Part shown: piece after piece, positions 49,442-61,311 of the stretch | Layout of the letters: the number at the start of each line of letters is the position of its first letter | Position numbering within the stretch: position 1 is the stretch's first letter | Origin: Cymodocea nodosa | Taxonomy: Eukaryota; Streptophyta; Magnoliopsida; Alismatales; Cymodoceaceae | Assembly: GCA_036874045.1 (NCBI GenBank) | Contig: CM072339.1 | Span: 10,299,501 to 10,363,500, forward strand | Direction of reading: 5' to 3' | Length of the DNA: 64,000 nucleotides | The notes under the pieces: generated by a model | The model's input: only the letters and a program-made list of their open reading frames with translations | What the model was told of the DNA's origin: nothing | The model's database searches: none | Translations under genes and position numbers: made by a program

Positions 49442-50650
49442 CCAGACAAAAAAGTCTACTACAAAATTTTACAAATACCATGAAAGGAAGTGTAACATTT
49501 GGAAACAAAAGCAAGAATAAAATCATAGGTATGGGTAATGTTCAAATAACTCCGACTTGTGTTATTTCGAATGTACTATATGTAGAAAACCTAGGATTTA
49601 ATTTGTTGAGTGTTATAAAACTAACTGAGAATGGATATTATGTAGTGTTTGAAGATAATGTATGCAAAATTATTGATAAAAATATAGATGAACTTAAGTT
49701 TATTGCTAAAAGAAATGGTTCTGTATGTATTTTATCTTTACCTTCTAGTGTAGTTGATTTAAATTCATGTTTGCTAGCTGAAACTAGTAATGCATATCTA
49801 TGGCATAGAAGGATCGGACATATAAATATGAAACTATTACATAAACTATCTAGAAAACATTTAATGAGAGATTTACCAAAGATTAAATACTCAAAGGACT
49901 TTATTTGTGATGCATGTGAGTTAGGTAAACTTCACGAAAACTCTTTTAAATCCAAAACTGATATTTCAAGTAAGAGAGTCTTAGAACTTATACATATGGA
50001 TCTATTTGGACCAACAAGAATCATGAGTCTTGGTGGTAAACAGTATATATTTGTTTTAATAGATGACTTCTTTAGATACATTTGGGTATATTTTCTAGCA
50101 TCTAACACAGAAGTTTTTAAAAAGTTTAAAATGTTTTGCAATCTTGTTTAAAATGAACAAAGTGTCTTTGCTCAAAAACTTAGGAGTGATCATGGTACTA
50201 AATTTGATAATGATCAGATGAATAATTACTGTATAGATCATGGTATTGATCATAGATTTTCTTTTCCAAGAGCACCGTCTCAAAATGGTGTTGTTGAGAG
50301 GAAAAATAGATCACTTCAGGAAATAACCAAAACTATGTTTGAATGAACATAAGTTACCTCAAAATCTTTGAACTGAAACAGTAAATACAGCTTATGACAT
50401 TAATAGAAGTCACTTAAGGTCTCGTGTTAATAAAACTCCTTTTGAAATTATGTTTAATAGGGCTCCAAAAATTTCCTATATAAAATCATTTGGCTGCAAG
50501 TGTTTTATTCTTAATACTATGGATAAAAAGGATAAATTTCAAGCCAAAGCGGATAAAGGAATTTTTGTAGGTTACTCTACTAGAAGTAAAGCCTATAGAG
50601 TATATAACAAGACTTCTAGAACTATTGAAGAAACCCTTCATGTTCAATGA
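49442..50650 (+). pseudogene. Copia-1 pre-integrase and integrase region
   Basis: Opens with the segment after the protease motif (GNKSKNKIIGMGNVQI). Then come the pre-integrase domain with the HHCC zinc site (WHRRIGHINMKLLHKLS..CDACELGK), the rve core with LIHMDLFGPTR near 49990 and LIDDFFRYIWVYF near 50058, and the third acidic region near 50290 (NGVVERKNRSLQE-like). A later segment (50450-50650) has the integrase C-terminal [15 protein letters not shown] motif. It matches copia-2 closely, so the two belong to one lineage. Several breaks. Confidence 0.88.
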
Positions 50651-50959
50651 AAATTCTTTTAGAGAATCTTAATCTAAAGCTGATAATGATGATATACTCA
50701 ATTTCCCAAAAGAGTTAGAGATCAATAGAGAGATTGAAGATTTATCTGAGAAAATCAAAAATATGAACTTAAGTGATCAAACTAATGATGAAAGTGATTG
50801 ACTTTCAGATGTTGATGAGAATATTGAGAAAAATAAGAGAAATTGGCGTTATTCTTCATCACATCCCATTACTCAAGTCATTGGTAATATTAATGAGGGA
50901 GTTAAAACTAGAGCTTCAGTAAATTTATGTAGTGTGTATGTTTTTTTCTATGGTAGAAC

Positions 50960-51296
50960 TAAGGAATATAGAAGAAGCATTATCTAATAAAAATTGGATA
51001 GTGGCAATGTAAGAAGAACTAAATCAGTTCATTAGAAATGATGTTTGGGAATTAGTCTCTCCATCAGAAAATCAGTCCATAATAGGTACAAAATGGATCT
51101 TTAGAAACAAAACAAATGAAATTGGTCAAGTTATAAGAAACAAAGCTAGATTAGTTGCACAAGGATATACACAGGAAGAAGGACTAGATTATGATGAAAC
51201 ATTTGCTCCTATGGCTAGGTTAAAAAGTATTAGAATATTATTGGCCTATGCTTGTTATATGGATTTTAAATTATATCAAATAGATGTAAAGAGTTT
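50960..51296 (+). pseudogene. Copia-1 reverse transcriptase, start only
   Basis: The first part of RVT_2: a WELV-like segment near 51040, IIGTKWIFRNK near 51075, ARLVAQGYTQEEGLDYDETF near 51150 and [18 protein letters not shown] near 51240. It stops at the LTR-B start at 51297. Confidence 0.85.
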
Positions 51297-52228
51297 TGTT
51301 TAGAATGAAAAAGTGCATAATATTAACGATTAAATGATGGTTAATTACATAATTTTTTAGCTTATCATATGAAAATTAAGCCATTATGTTATAATTTCAC
51401 TATTATATGCTTTAATGAAAGAATCTGCATAATTCTAGGAAATTAGTGTTAATTTAGTACATTTATGAATTGTCGGTAAATTGCAGGCTGTAAAATTCTT
51501 TAGTATCCGAATTTTTTGTTATTTCAAAAAGTTATGTTTAATGTACCAGACAATTATGTTTTAAATGCTTAAAGAATATTTTATTATTTCCTAGATTACA
51601 CGTGTTGAAACTACAATGCATGATTTAAGTAGATTTTCGGTAAGTTATTTGTTAACTATCTGAAATGCATTTGAGCATCGGATAGTTAGGTTCGTAAGTA
51701 TCCGAAATATTTGAATTTGTTAAGTTAGAATTAGGCATGTGTTGAATTTAAATACTTTAGTATATCACGTGAGACGCACATGTATAACTCGTTAAATTAG
51801 TATAATTGTACGCATTGAGTTACATGAATACACACTAAGGTAACGCGTTAGGTTAGCAGCTTATTTCATTAGTGCATGTGTTTTATAGTTAAATCAACGA
51901 AGTAAGTCAATTGAGTTATCTATAACTCCACGGACCATTTATTTTCTAATATGCCACTATAGTGGTTACAGAAACAGGACATTCGAAGGAAAACCACAAT
52001 TGCACGTATCATGTAGGAAATTGCTCATGGAAGGAAGAAGAAATCACCATCGTTGATATGAACGAAGGAAATTCAACCGATCATCGAAGCAGAAGTAGTT
52101 ACTACTAAGAAATATAAAAGAAAAGGAGAAAAAATGAAGAAGTGTGTGGACAATGTGTGTGTAGAGGAGGAGGACCGCGCTAACTACAGGTAGCGACGGA
52201 AGTTCCCTGATGTTTCACACTACCATCA
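51297..52228 (+). repeat. LTR-B inserted in copia-1 RT, left part
   Basis: It starts tgtttagaatgaaaaagtgc as in the copy at 31337; left flank agttt (51292-51296). It runs for 932 bases to the middle of the LTR (the section equivalent to 18481-18610 in gypsy-2's LTR) and is cut there by copia-2. The remaining half should follow copia-2 outside the window. Whether it is solo or has an interior cannot be known here. Confidence 0.88.
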
Positions 52229-53483
52229 TGTAGGATCATCTGTATCACAAGAGGGGGGTGAATTGTGTCTTTAGTAATTAAATACTTGTGGATAAAACAA
52301 GAGCACAAAACACTCATAAATGAAATTCTATTCTTTTATTTCAAGACAGAATTTACAATATCTTTTTAGCTCAATTCCCTTCTTGATGGTTTTGATACAG
52401 TAATGTTCGATATACAATTCAAATAGGAAAACAAAGCTCTTATTCAAAACTAATTTTAAATTGTATATAACCTGATCTTTATGCACACAGCTTCTTTCTT
52501 TCTCTTTGCTCAACTTCTATATCTCTTCTTCTCCAGTTGTTGAATTTCCAGACTTCTTACGTTTGCAGCTCCTTTTTTGAAATTGCTTGGAATTTCGAAC
52601 TTCTTCTAATGTTGGAGAATTTTTCAAAATATGAATATTCAAACTTAACTTTTTAGTTAAGGATCCAGATTGAATATTTAGACTTGGTTTTTGAGATTGG
52701 GATCCTCTGTTGTAATGTAGCTCGTACTCTCTATTAGTAGTCGAACTATGTTGTCTTTCACCTTCAGTATGTTCATCCACTTAATCCACAATCCATAATC
52801 CATAATCCACATACTAATTTTCTCTTTAATCCAAATTACTTTCTATTTTAATTTCCACTTTCTCCACTAACATTTTGAATTTCCACGATCTCCATTCGTA
52901 GATTCACCGAAATTTTATCTTCCTGGAGTCTTGTAGAATATCTTCTAAGTCTTCGATTTAGTCGAACATTTATCCTTTAAGTCCTGTAAAAACTCGAACA
53001 CTTATCCTTTAACTCTTCGAGTTTTTGCACTTACAAAATCTCCTAACTAAACAAAGAAACTTATCTGTTCGTTAGTCCTTTTATAAAACTCGAACAGTTA
53101 TCTATCCATGCGTATAAAAACTCGAATAGTTATCTAACTATTCGATTTTTCATTACTGAACGCACATAGAAAATATGTGACAACTTAAAACATTAAAAAC
53201 ATACGTACAGATAACCTTAATTATACGAGTTTTTAACATAAAGTATTCAACAAAAACGAAACGTTAACTATCCGAAAGTTTAACTATCTGAAACGTTAAC
53301 TATCCGAAAGTTTAACTATTGCAAATCTAACTCTTCGGAAATCTTTAATTTATCTAACATAAAAATAAAACTTTCTGATAATCTGTTAACTATTATACTT
53401 AGAGAAATATACTTAGAGAATATTATGTAGACTTATTTAAATACGATAATAAAGCATATATCATCAAAATTAAATACCTAACA
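52229..53483 (-). repeat. Copia-2 3' LTR
   Basis: 1255 bp on the minus strand. The plus-strand left end reads tgtaggatc..cacaagagggggg, the complement of the copia-1 LTR end (ccccctctt..gatcctaca). The right end is cctaaca, i.e. the minus-strand start tgttaggtatt..ttttgatgatat. Near 52950-53160 it has iterated ctcgaacagttatc words and near 53270-53345 aactatccgaaag words. Polypurine tracts follow at 53484. Confidence 0.88.
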
Positions 53484-53547
53484 ATCTCCCCCTTTTTGAT
53501 GATGTCAAAACCTAATAAGTCACATAATTTATATCTCCCCCTTTTTG
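53484..53547 (-). promoter_or_regulatory. Duplicated polypurine tracts of copia-2
   Basis: On the minus strand, aaaaagggggagat abuts the LTR at 53484-53497, and a second copy (ccaaaaagggggagata) lies about 45 bases upstream near 53532-53547. Repeated polypurine tracts before the 3' LTR are a known mark of Sireviruses. Confidence 0.85.
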
Positions 53548-54000
53548 GCATTATAAAAAAGTAAACAAACTATTTTCTCCTCCTTTAGGAAGTTAAGCAA
53601 GTTAAATTTAAGGAAGGAAATCTTATTAAGTATATATTAATCAAAACGATAGTTTCAAACATACATAGGATTTATGGATTAAGCATAAACTATTTAATAT
53701 CATAAACTGTGAAAAATAATTACGTAACATTAAAATCAGTAAACAGTTTACGTAATAGTTTTGGTTACAAATTACAAAAAATAAATCATGTAATACATAA
53801 TTTGTATAATCACAAGCCTCTTTGTCTTCGAAAAATATCAATAAGAGTATCTGAAATTTTCTTTGCAATTTCTGTACTAACTCTGTTTATCTGATCAAGT
53901 AATGCTTGATCTAAATCATTTTGAGAACCTTGTGATGGTTGCTGTAAGAATTCAATATGCATGTTTGTATCTATACTTGTATGTATTTATGTATGTATAC

Positions 54001-56240
54001 TGTTTGGGTTTTCCCAACACTACACCAGAAAAACTTGGATTTGTTACTTCTATTTTTACTTAGTTAATTTATCTTTATACCTATTCTTTCTTTTAGAAGT
54101 AATCAAACAACCTTTAATACAATTTAGATATTAATTCCAATTTGTACTTTAACTACAAGTGCATAGTGTCTATTGTATCAGTGTGCAAGTACAGGTCGAT
54201 CCCATAAGGAATTGCTAAAGAATTTAGAACTGTCCGTTTGTTAACAATCAAATTTATATATTCAATAAGCTCTCCGTTGAATTACAGTTAACTCAATGGA
54301 TAAAGTTCGTTGAGTTATGACTAACTCAACAGACTAACCTCGTAGACTTAAGTTTACTCCACGAGCTTGTCTTTTCTTTTTAATATTGCTATTTATAAAG
54401 GAATTCGGCCAACCATTGGGCGATTCTACAGATTGTAAATAACATCAATTAAGCTCTTTAATGTTAGTAAACACTGGATTTATCATTAAGCAATACTAAC
54501 ATTCAGATAATTCAAACAGTAATCATTAAAATCTTTAAGTCTTTTGAACGAACCAATTTCAGTGAACTGTAAAACTAAAACAAACATAAAACAATCACAA
54601 CACTGATGAAGATAACATTAATCACGATACAACACAAACAATACAACACTCAAATGCAACTTACAAACATAGATAAATTGTTTTTGGTATTTTTGTTTTA
54701 ATATGAACATGGAAATGGGTGAAAGGTGAAATGTAAAGTAATCTCACTTGACAGTAAATACTTCCGACACTACTTGCAATGCGATTACACCACTGAAAAT
54801 TAAACCACTTACAATTCTGTCTCCTCTCCCTATAGAATCGCGAGTCCAGAATTGCAAGATAATCTTCTCTTCAACATACAGGAATCAACCCGAAGCCAAG
54901 GCTAAAAGCTTTACGGTCTCTTGAAATATGAGTCAGCGCTTGGTGAAAATGGCTTCCTTTCCTACGACGCGATCACTCCTCACACTGGTTGTCAAGCACT
55001 GTGTTTGGCTTGGAATCGACCCGACATCAAGAAAGTATTCTCACAGACTTCCGATGGTTGGTGATTATGGTGGATATGGTGGTGGTAACGTGGTTGGTGT
55101 GATACTTCAGAGAATCGCCGATATTGTCTGCAGAAAGCTCGGTGCTCCTCCTCTGTATACACTACCCGTCCATCAATCACACCTTGGATTTCTTTTTCCT
55201 CTTTTCTTTTATATTTCTTCAGTAGTAACTACTTCTGCTTGAATGATCAGTTGGATTTCCTTCATTCATATCAACGGCAATGATTTCTTCTCCCTACGCA
55301 ATACATGCAATTGTGGTTTTTCTTCCAACTGTCCTGTTTCTACAACCGCTACAGTGGCATATTAGAAAATAAATAGTCTGTGGAGTTACAGATAACTCAA
55401 CGGACTTTCTTCGTTGATTTAACTATAAAACACGTGCATAAATTTAACTATCCGATGCTCAGGTGCATTTCAGATACTTATAAACTTAACTATCTGATGC
55501 TTAGATGCATTTCGGATAGTTACAGCTAACTCATAGATATATCACTTAAGTAAATCTACCAATTCTCGACACGTGTCAGTAGCAGCTTAATAATAAGATA
55601 CTCATTTCGGAGAGTTACAGGTCTAACTATCCAATGCTTAGATGAATTTCGGATAGTTACAGCTAACTCACCGAAAATCTACTTAAGTCACTTTACTAGA
55701 ACATGACACATGTCCATAGCTATTTTATAAATAAAAAGAGATTTCGGAGGGTTACAAGTATAACTATCCGATGCCCAGCTGCAATTTCGGATAGTTAGAG
55801 ATAACTCACCGAAAGTTCACTTAAGTCATGCATTATGGTTTCGACACGTGTACTTCTGGAAATAATAAAATATTCTTTCGAAACATAACTGTTCGGCAAT
55901 ATAAACATAACTATCCGACATATTCAGTCTGTTAAACATAACTGTCTGAAATATATTCGGTCTGTTAAACATAACTGTCTAAAATATATTTGGTATGTTA
56001 AACATAACTGTCCGAAATATCAGAAAATTTGGAAACTTAAGAATTTCACAGCCTGCACTTACCGACAGTTCAAAAATGTACTAAATTGACATTAATTCCC
56101 CAAAATTAAGTAGATTCTTCAATTAAAGCATATAACAGTGCAATTATAACATAATGGCTTAATTCTCATATGATAAGCTAAATATTATGCAATTAACCAT
56201 CATTTAACTGTTAATAATATGCCCTTTTTCATTCTAAACA
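54001..56240 (-). repeat. Solo LTR-B inserted in the copia-2 env-like region
   Basis: 2240 bp, plus-strand ends tgtttggg..ctaaaca, with a perfect target duplication tatac (53996-54000 and 56241-56245). It is the longest LTR-B copy because it carries extra tandem units at 55480-56040: the G-box palindrome lies at 55568, 55705 (one-base variant) and 55843, spacing 137 and 138. The open frames at 54928-55242 lie inside it and are not genes. Confidence 0.95.
55480..55880 (-). repeat. Tandem units of about 137 bp in the longest LTR-B
   Basis: Each unit has ttcggagagttac, then taactatccgatgc.cag, tttcggatagttac, a cacttaagt-type palindrome and GACACGTGTC. Further short acataactgtc(c/t)gaaatat units follow at 55880-56030 at about 32-base spacing. 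Confidence 0.85.
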
Positions 56241-56245
56241 TATAC

Positions 56246-58640
56246 CTTGTTGTATATCTGTATATTGCTATGTTTCTGTAAATTGTGTGGATTGTTGCTA
56301 TTGTGGCTGTGATTGTGTTTGCCGATCTTGTTGTTGTTGTTGTTTGAGGATAGGTGTATCTGCTTCTTGGTATTTTTGGAGTTCCTTTGCAGAGAAAGAT
56401 CTTGACTTTAATCTTTTCTGTGGCCAAGGTGTAATATCTATTTGACTTGCCACAATTCTCAAAATCGTATCACCATAAAATAATTTACTCTGCAAATGTA
56501 AGATATGAGAAACAAAAATATCATACTAGTTCACCTGTATATGGTTTATTAATGCATATGTAGCATAAAGACAACATCTACCAACTTCTGCCTCATGACC
56601 AAACCTCTGAAACAATGTAGCATGCAATATTTTTGCAATAAAACGTGCTTGGCCATTTAAGTTAGTTAGTAATCTCAATGGTTTGTTGGTAGTTGGATCT
56701 TTGGCTAAACTTGTAATGTCTCATCCCAATCGATAAACCTGTTTTCTTTCTAATAATTTAACTCCTTCATTTTTCAGACCAAGTACCTGATAAAGTAAAT
56801 ATGGAGTTAAATATATGTCATTGTCTTGTATATTAGAAACATAAATACCTTCTTCCACTATTAAGTTTGAGTAAAAACAACTAATAAGTTCGGGTATAGC
56901 AAGATGGTCTGGCTGTTGTAGAAGTAGAGTCAACAAGCCTTGAAATTCAAATAGTTCTCGTATGTGTGCCATCTCTTCAAACTTAACTGGTCTTGAATAT
57001 AAAATTGTAAAAGTTTTATATGTCTGAAATTTGTCATAACAGGAACTATTTCTAAACCATAATAGTGTATTTTCATCTAAACTCTGTTCAGGATTAGGTA
57101 TTTTCCTATCATGATGTTATGATCTAGGACTTATTTCAATATTATCAGCAGCATCTATATTTTCAGATCTTTCAGAACTGGTGGAATTGCCATCAAAACT
57201 AGTATAAATGTCTGAAATATCTGTTATTGTCGTATCAATAATCTACTGAATTTCTTCTATTTGTTCTTTTGGAAACATTTCAGTAACAACAGTCTTTGTA
57301 GCAATCTGTATATCAGCAACATGTATATCTATATTTGATCTATTTAACTGTCTCTGTATGAAAGAATGTTCTATATCTGTTTGTGGAATAGAATCATCCT
57401 GTATTTCTGAAATTTGTATATGTGAGACATTGGTAGTATCATATTCTATTTGTAATTGTGTATGTTGTTGATTATATACATTTGTCAACAAGTATACTAT
57501 ATATTGTAACAGACATAACCATATATGTAAAATGTAGTTTAAGCAACTGTACCAAAATTTAAAAGTCTCTATTCGAGATATAGTAAGAGGAATAATTTCT
57601 ATACATTCCTCTTCAGATGAAATATCTTCAAAATTCATAAACTCAGTGTGTATGTTGTCAAAAATATCATCAAATTGGATATCATCTGTATATGTATCAT
57701 CAAAATTTCCTACATTCTCTCTTTCCGTAGGAAAAGAATGTGTGCTTGCAGCATTGTGTAAAAAATTGTCCATTGTATTAAAAGAGACATTATGCACTAA
57801 TGTGACACAATACCTTAGAGTATATGCTTGTAAGCCAATATTTGTCACATCTATTGGGATTCTTGACAAAAATGTCTATCCAGCTTCTACAATGGAGCAT
57901 AATTTTCCATTTTTCATTGATTCTTCTTTTTGCTGTAATATTCCTTGTATACCTGCAGTTAGTCCAAAATATTCAATTGTCTTTTTCTTTTTCCGACTAT
58001 ATGTCTGTAGTGTTTTAGGTTGTTTAGGAGGTTCTAAAATTGTCTTAATTTCTCTTGTTAAAGGCACATGGGGTCTTGATGGTCCTTCACCATGATGCCT
58101 AGGTGGTAATAATGGAATATAGAGTTTTAAGCTCTCCACCTTTGCCATTTTGAGTTGATAAACTCTTTGTCCTTCACTTCGAAGGCCTATTTTGCTAATG
58201 GCAATTTTCTGTTCATCTATATAAAGTTTAATATCATCTAAAACAGCTGGGGGAAAATAATGTTGGGAATACAAGGATTGTAATTCCCTGTTTGCATTTT
58301 CGATCATTGGTCCCCACTTCTTTCCATAATAAGTGATAGACTGTACCGATGTCTCTAGTACATGTCCAGAACTTACAACCACAGGGTTAGGGTGTAAATT
58401 TCTTTTCCATAAATGCAATGCGGAAAGTTCAGTTTGTTTTAGTCTAAACTGTGTTTCAGCATAATTTTGAATAAATTTCCAACAGAAATTTTTCTCATCT
58501 TGAACAACTTTTCTTATTTCATGCAGTATTTCATTTGAAAAAGTGTACCTTGAATAGATGTCATTGATTTCATTCTGCATTTTCTAAAGTTCCAGCTCTC
58601 TTTTCTACACTTTTGTCACTCTACCACGTCCTGACATTGT
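56246..58640 (-). pseudogene. Copia-2 env-like region
   Basis: Minus-strand open stretches, most notably 234 codons at 57876-58580 and 208 codons at 57243-57869. The first is rich in charged and aromatic residues (RYTFSNEILHEIRKVV, KKWGPMIENANRELQSLYS) and ends in a Pro- and Lys-rich tail. The second has acidic stretches and one strongly hydrophobic segment (FWYSCLNYILHIWLCLLQYI, about residues 104-123) that could span a membrane. The third part (56721-56972) has IRELFEFQGLLTLLL and LTPYLLYQVLGLKNEG, matched in the plus-strand copia region at 42220-44010. Beyond the solo LTR-B it continues to about 53815. Position after pol fits the env-like gene of some Sireviruses. Its role is unknown and envelope function is not shown. 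Confidence 0.65.
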
Positions 58641-58770
58641 CGATTAATCTTCGCTTTGCACTGTAGAACTTAGTGGAAGTAAAGATTGTGAAGCTAGGGT
58701 TTTACCAATGTAGAAACACGAAAGGTTGTTAGTAAAACATTTATAACTCTTTGAGTTTATAAATAGATAA
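58641..58770 (-). promoter_or_regulatory. TATA-like site and telo-box before the env-like region
   Basis: On the minus strand a TATA-like site (ctatttataaac) lies at about 58754-58766, followed by aaaaccctagc at 58693-58703 (telo-box, a motif common in plant promoters and 5' leaders). The first ATG (acaatgtcaggacg) comes near 58639. This arrangement would suit a core promoter. No expression evidence. Confidence 0.45.
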
Positions 58771-58859
58771 ACGGATTCAATCATTGAAATCATAAATATA
58801 AGATCCGTTACCGATAAATAACTCGAGTGCTTGCAATAATTGTACAAGTTTTACAACCA

Positions 58860-59560
58860 ACAATTGCACAATACTTAGCGTAACTGTTCATATAAAGAAA
58901 ATAACTTCAAGCTAAGTGAAAAGTGAGAAAACTCAAAGACTTATGATAACTGTTCGAGTTTCTCGAAGGAATAGGTGTGAAAAGTTAAAGAGTTAAACAT
59001 AATTGTTCGAGTTTCAACTAAGACATTATAAAGCAGTGAAATTCAACACGTGCATAATTTAAACTTAAGGTGTTCAGAAAGTTTCAGAGACTTATAAACC
59101 TAATTATCTGATGCTCAAGTGCATTTCGGAGAGTTACAGATAACCTTCCGAAAGATAACTTAAGTCAATCTTCCAGATCACGACATGTGTACTTAAGTAG
59201 TTTTATAATAAAGAGATGTTTCAGATAGTTACAAATCTAACTTTCTGATCCTAGATGCATTTTGGAGAGTTATAGATAACTTACTGAAAATCCACTTAAG
59301 TCATGCATTATGGTTTCGACACGTGTACTTTAGGAAATAATAAAATAGTCTATTGAACGTTTTAAAACACAACTGTCCGATACTTGCAATATAACTTGCC
59401 AAAACAATAGAGAATTCGGATACTTAAGAATTAAAAAACCTACAAGTCACCGACAATTCAGAAATGTACTTAATTAAAGTGTATTTCCTAAAATTATGTA
59501 GATTCTTTCATGAAAACATATAATAGTTCATAAGAAATGAATTATTATATGAGAAATTGC
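58860..59560 (-). repeat. LTR-B-like segment in the copia-2 spacer
   Basis: On the minus strand it matches the 5' half of LTR-B: near 59440-59560 the aattctta..tcggtgac..ttaattaa..agaatctac section, and at 59090-59350 two tandem units with the G-box palindrome at 59182 (variant) and 59318, spacing 136. At 58880-59040 there are acttgttcgagttt-type words, which also occur in the copia-2 LTR. It does not have TG..CA ends or a target duplication that I can see. Confidence 0.7.
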
Positions 59561-60655
59561 TCCCCCTACATAAATGTAGTGTAAAGAATCTATGGCGTGC
59601 TTAATGTGGGTTGCTAAGCCCTAAGTAGATTTGGCTTTAAAAGGTCAAATAGTTTACTTAAAGAGGATGCTAAGCCTTAAATAGATTTGAGTCTTTTTTT
59701 TTTAATTTAATTTGAATTAAATATAGAAATAAGTAGTAGAGTTAACAATTTAGACTTTCTGGCTTTTATCTTATTCAGTTTACAAAAGATAATTCATAAA
59801 GATATACTTGCATAAACTTAAAAAGAATTCAATAATGAGTACACAAACTTAAGACAATAAATATCGTACATTATGTGTAAAGAGTAGATAATAACAAAAA
59901 AAAAAAAAAGGATTATATGCACAGATTATGGTAGGATTGTTGTAACACCTTGAAAGATAAATTAAGCTTGAGTACATTGCCCCCTTTTTTATTTTATTCA
60001 TATATATATATTATGTATTACCTCCTACAATATCATCTTTTTACATGATCACAATCCCTTGCTTAAGGGAAAGATAACTAATTACTCAATGACAAGTGAG
60101 AACAAGTAATAATATATATATATATTTTTTTCAATATAATTTGAATTACTTGCAAAATGAGTTTTCAGTCAGCACATCCCAAACTAGTTGGTTTAAGTGA
60201 CTAGGGTTTAAGATCCCCCAACGGACGTAATTACTCAAGTAATTACAGACAAAAACAAACAAAAAATAAAACAAGACAGTAAATTAAATTAGAGGCAACC
60301 GCAAGACTTAATTTTTCTAACAGAATGTTAATGACTTTCCTTTAATAAAAAGTACATACTTTCTATGTATTTTCTTATTAAAATCTCTGTAATAGCATAG
60401 ACATAAGCAACAAAAATATAGTTGGCACTCATATTGAATCAATTTAACTGTCCTTAAGTAATCTTTTCTGAATTTTTCTTAAATAAATTGACTTCAATAA
60501 AAATCAAAATTTCATAAATTCTTAACTATTAGAAAACTGTAATTCAAAAATAGATATTTTGTTTTGTTTTTTTTTTTTTTAATGATAAAGACATTAATTT
60601 CTAAAACTACCTTATAACAAACCAAAATACAATGAACAAGACCATTTAAATATCA
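59561..60655 (-). other. Copia-2 pol-to-env spacer, rest
   Basis: AT-rich noncoding sequence with A- and T-runs (59900, 60570), an (at)n run near 60105-60124, and no reading frame of note. Confidence 0.6.
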
Positions 60656-61311
60656 GATAACCTACAGATACCAAGTTCTAATCGTAATTTTGAGAAAGTA
60701 TTTTCATCCAAGGGTTTTGTAAATAGATCTGCTAATTGTTCTATGGTAGGAACAAAATTTAATACTATTTTTCCTTTTATAACATTATCCCTTAGAAAAT
60801 GATGTCAAACTTCTATATGTTTTGCTCGTGAATGTAACACAGGATTTTTAGATAAACTTATTGCAGAACTACTATCACAAAAAATCTTAATTGGTTCATA
60901 GTCTAAATTAAAATCTTTTAAGGTTTGTCTGATCCATAGGATTTGAGCACAACAAAGTACAGCAGCTATATATTCAGCTTCAGTTGTAGATAATGCTACA
61001 CAATTTTGCTTTTTGCTGAACCATGATACTAAAGAATTACCTAACAATTGACAAGTGCCACTAGTACTTTTTCTTTCAGACTTACATCCTGCGAAATCAG
61101 CATCACTATAACCTACTAAGTTTAAAGAACTGTGTTTAAAGTAAAATAGTCCGAAATTGATGGTTCCTAATAGATATTTAAAAATTCATTTAACAGCAAG
61201 TAGGTGTGATTCTTTAGGATTAGATTGATATCTAGCACAAGTACACACACTAAACATAATATTTGGTCAGCTAGCTGTTAAATAGAGTAATGAACCAATC
61301 ATACTTCTATA
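60656..61311 (-). pseudogene. Copia-2 RNase H region
   Basis: Minus strand: near 60805-61047 the copia RNase H motifs VSWFSKKQNCVALSTTEAEY, IFCDSSSAISLSKNP and HSRAKHIEV, and near 60690-60760 the tail with EQLADLFTKPLDE. It would remove the RNA strand during copying. Part of a fossil. Confidence 0.88.

Larger units (their letters stand above)
44597..51296 (+). mobile_element. Copia-1, Sirevirus-like Ty1/copia element, left part
   Basis: In order: 5' LTR, primer site, gag (46438-47240), zinc knuckle and protease motif (to 47583), solo LTR-B insertion, pre-integrase and integrase (49442-50400), and the start of RT (to 51296). There the sequence is cut by another LTR-B copy, itself cut by copia-2, so the right part of copia-1 should lie beyond the window. 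Besides the two insertions it has several breaks. Confidence 0.9.

Noticed and set aside
54017-54033. cactacaccagaaaaac looks like a CACTA transposon end (also near 47602)
   Set aside because: The 5-bp target duplications lie further out and the true ends are TG..CA, and the other end has no inverted CACTA. It is an internal part of LTR-B.
54928-55242. Plus-strand frame of 104 codons, similar to the one at 48560-48793
   Set aside because: Both lie at the same place inside minus-strand LTR-B copies; non-coding LTR sequence.
58644-58847. 67-codon minus-strand frame upstream of the env-like region
   Set aside because: It overlaps the putative TATA, telo-box and leader, and matches nothing; probably chance.
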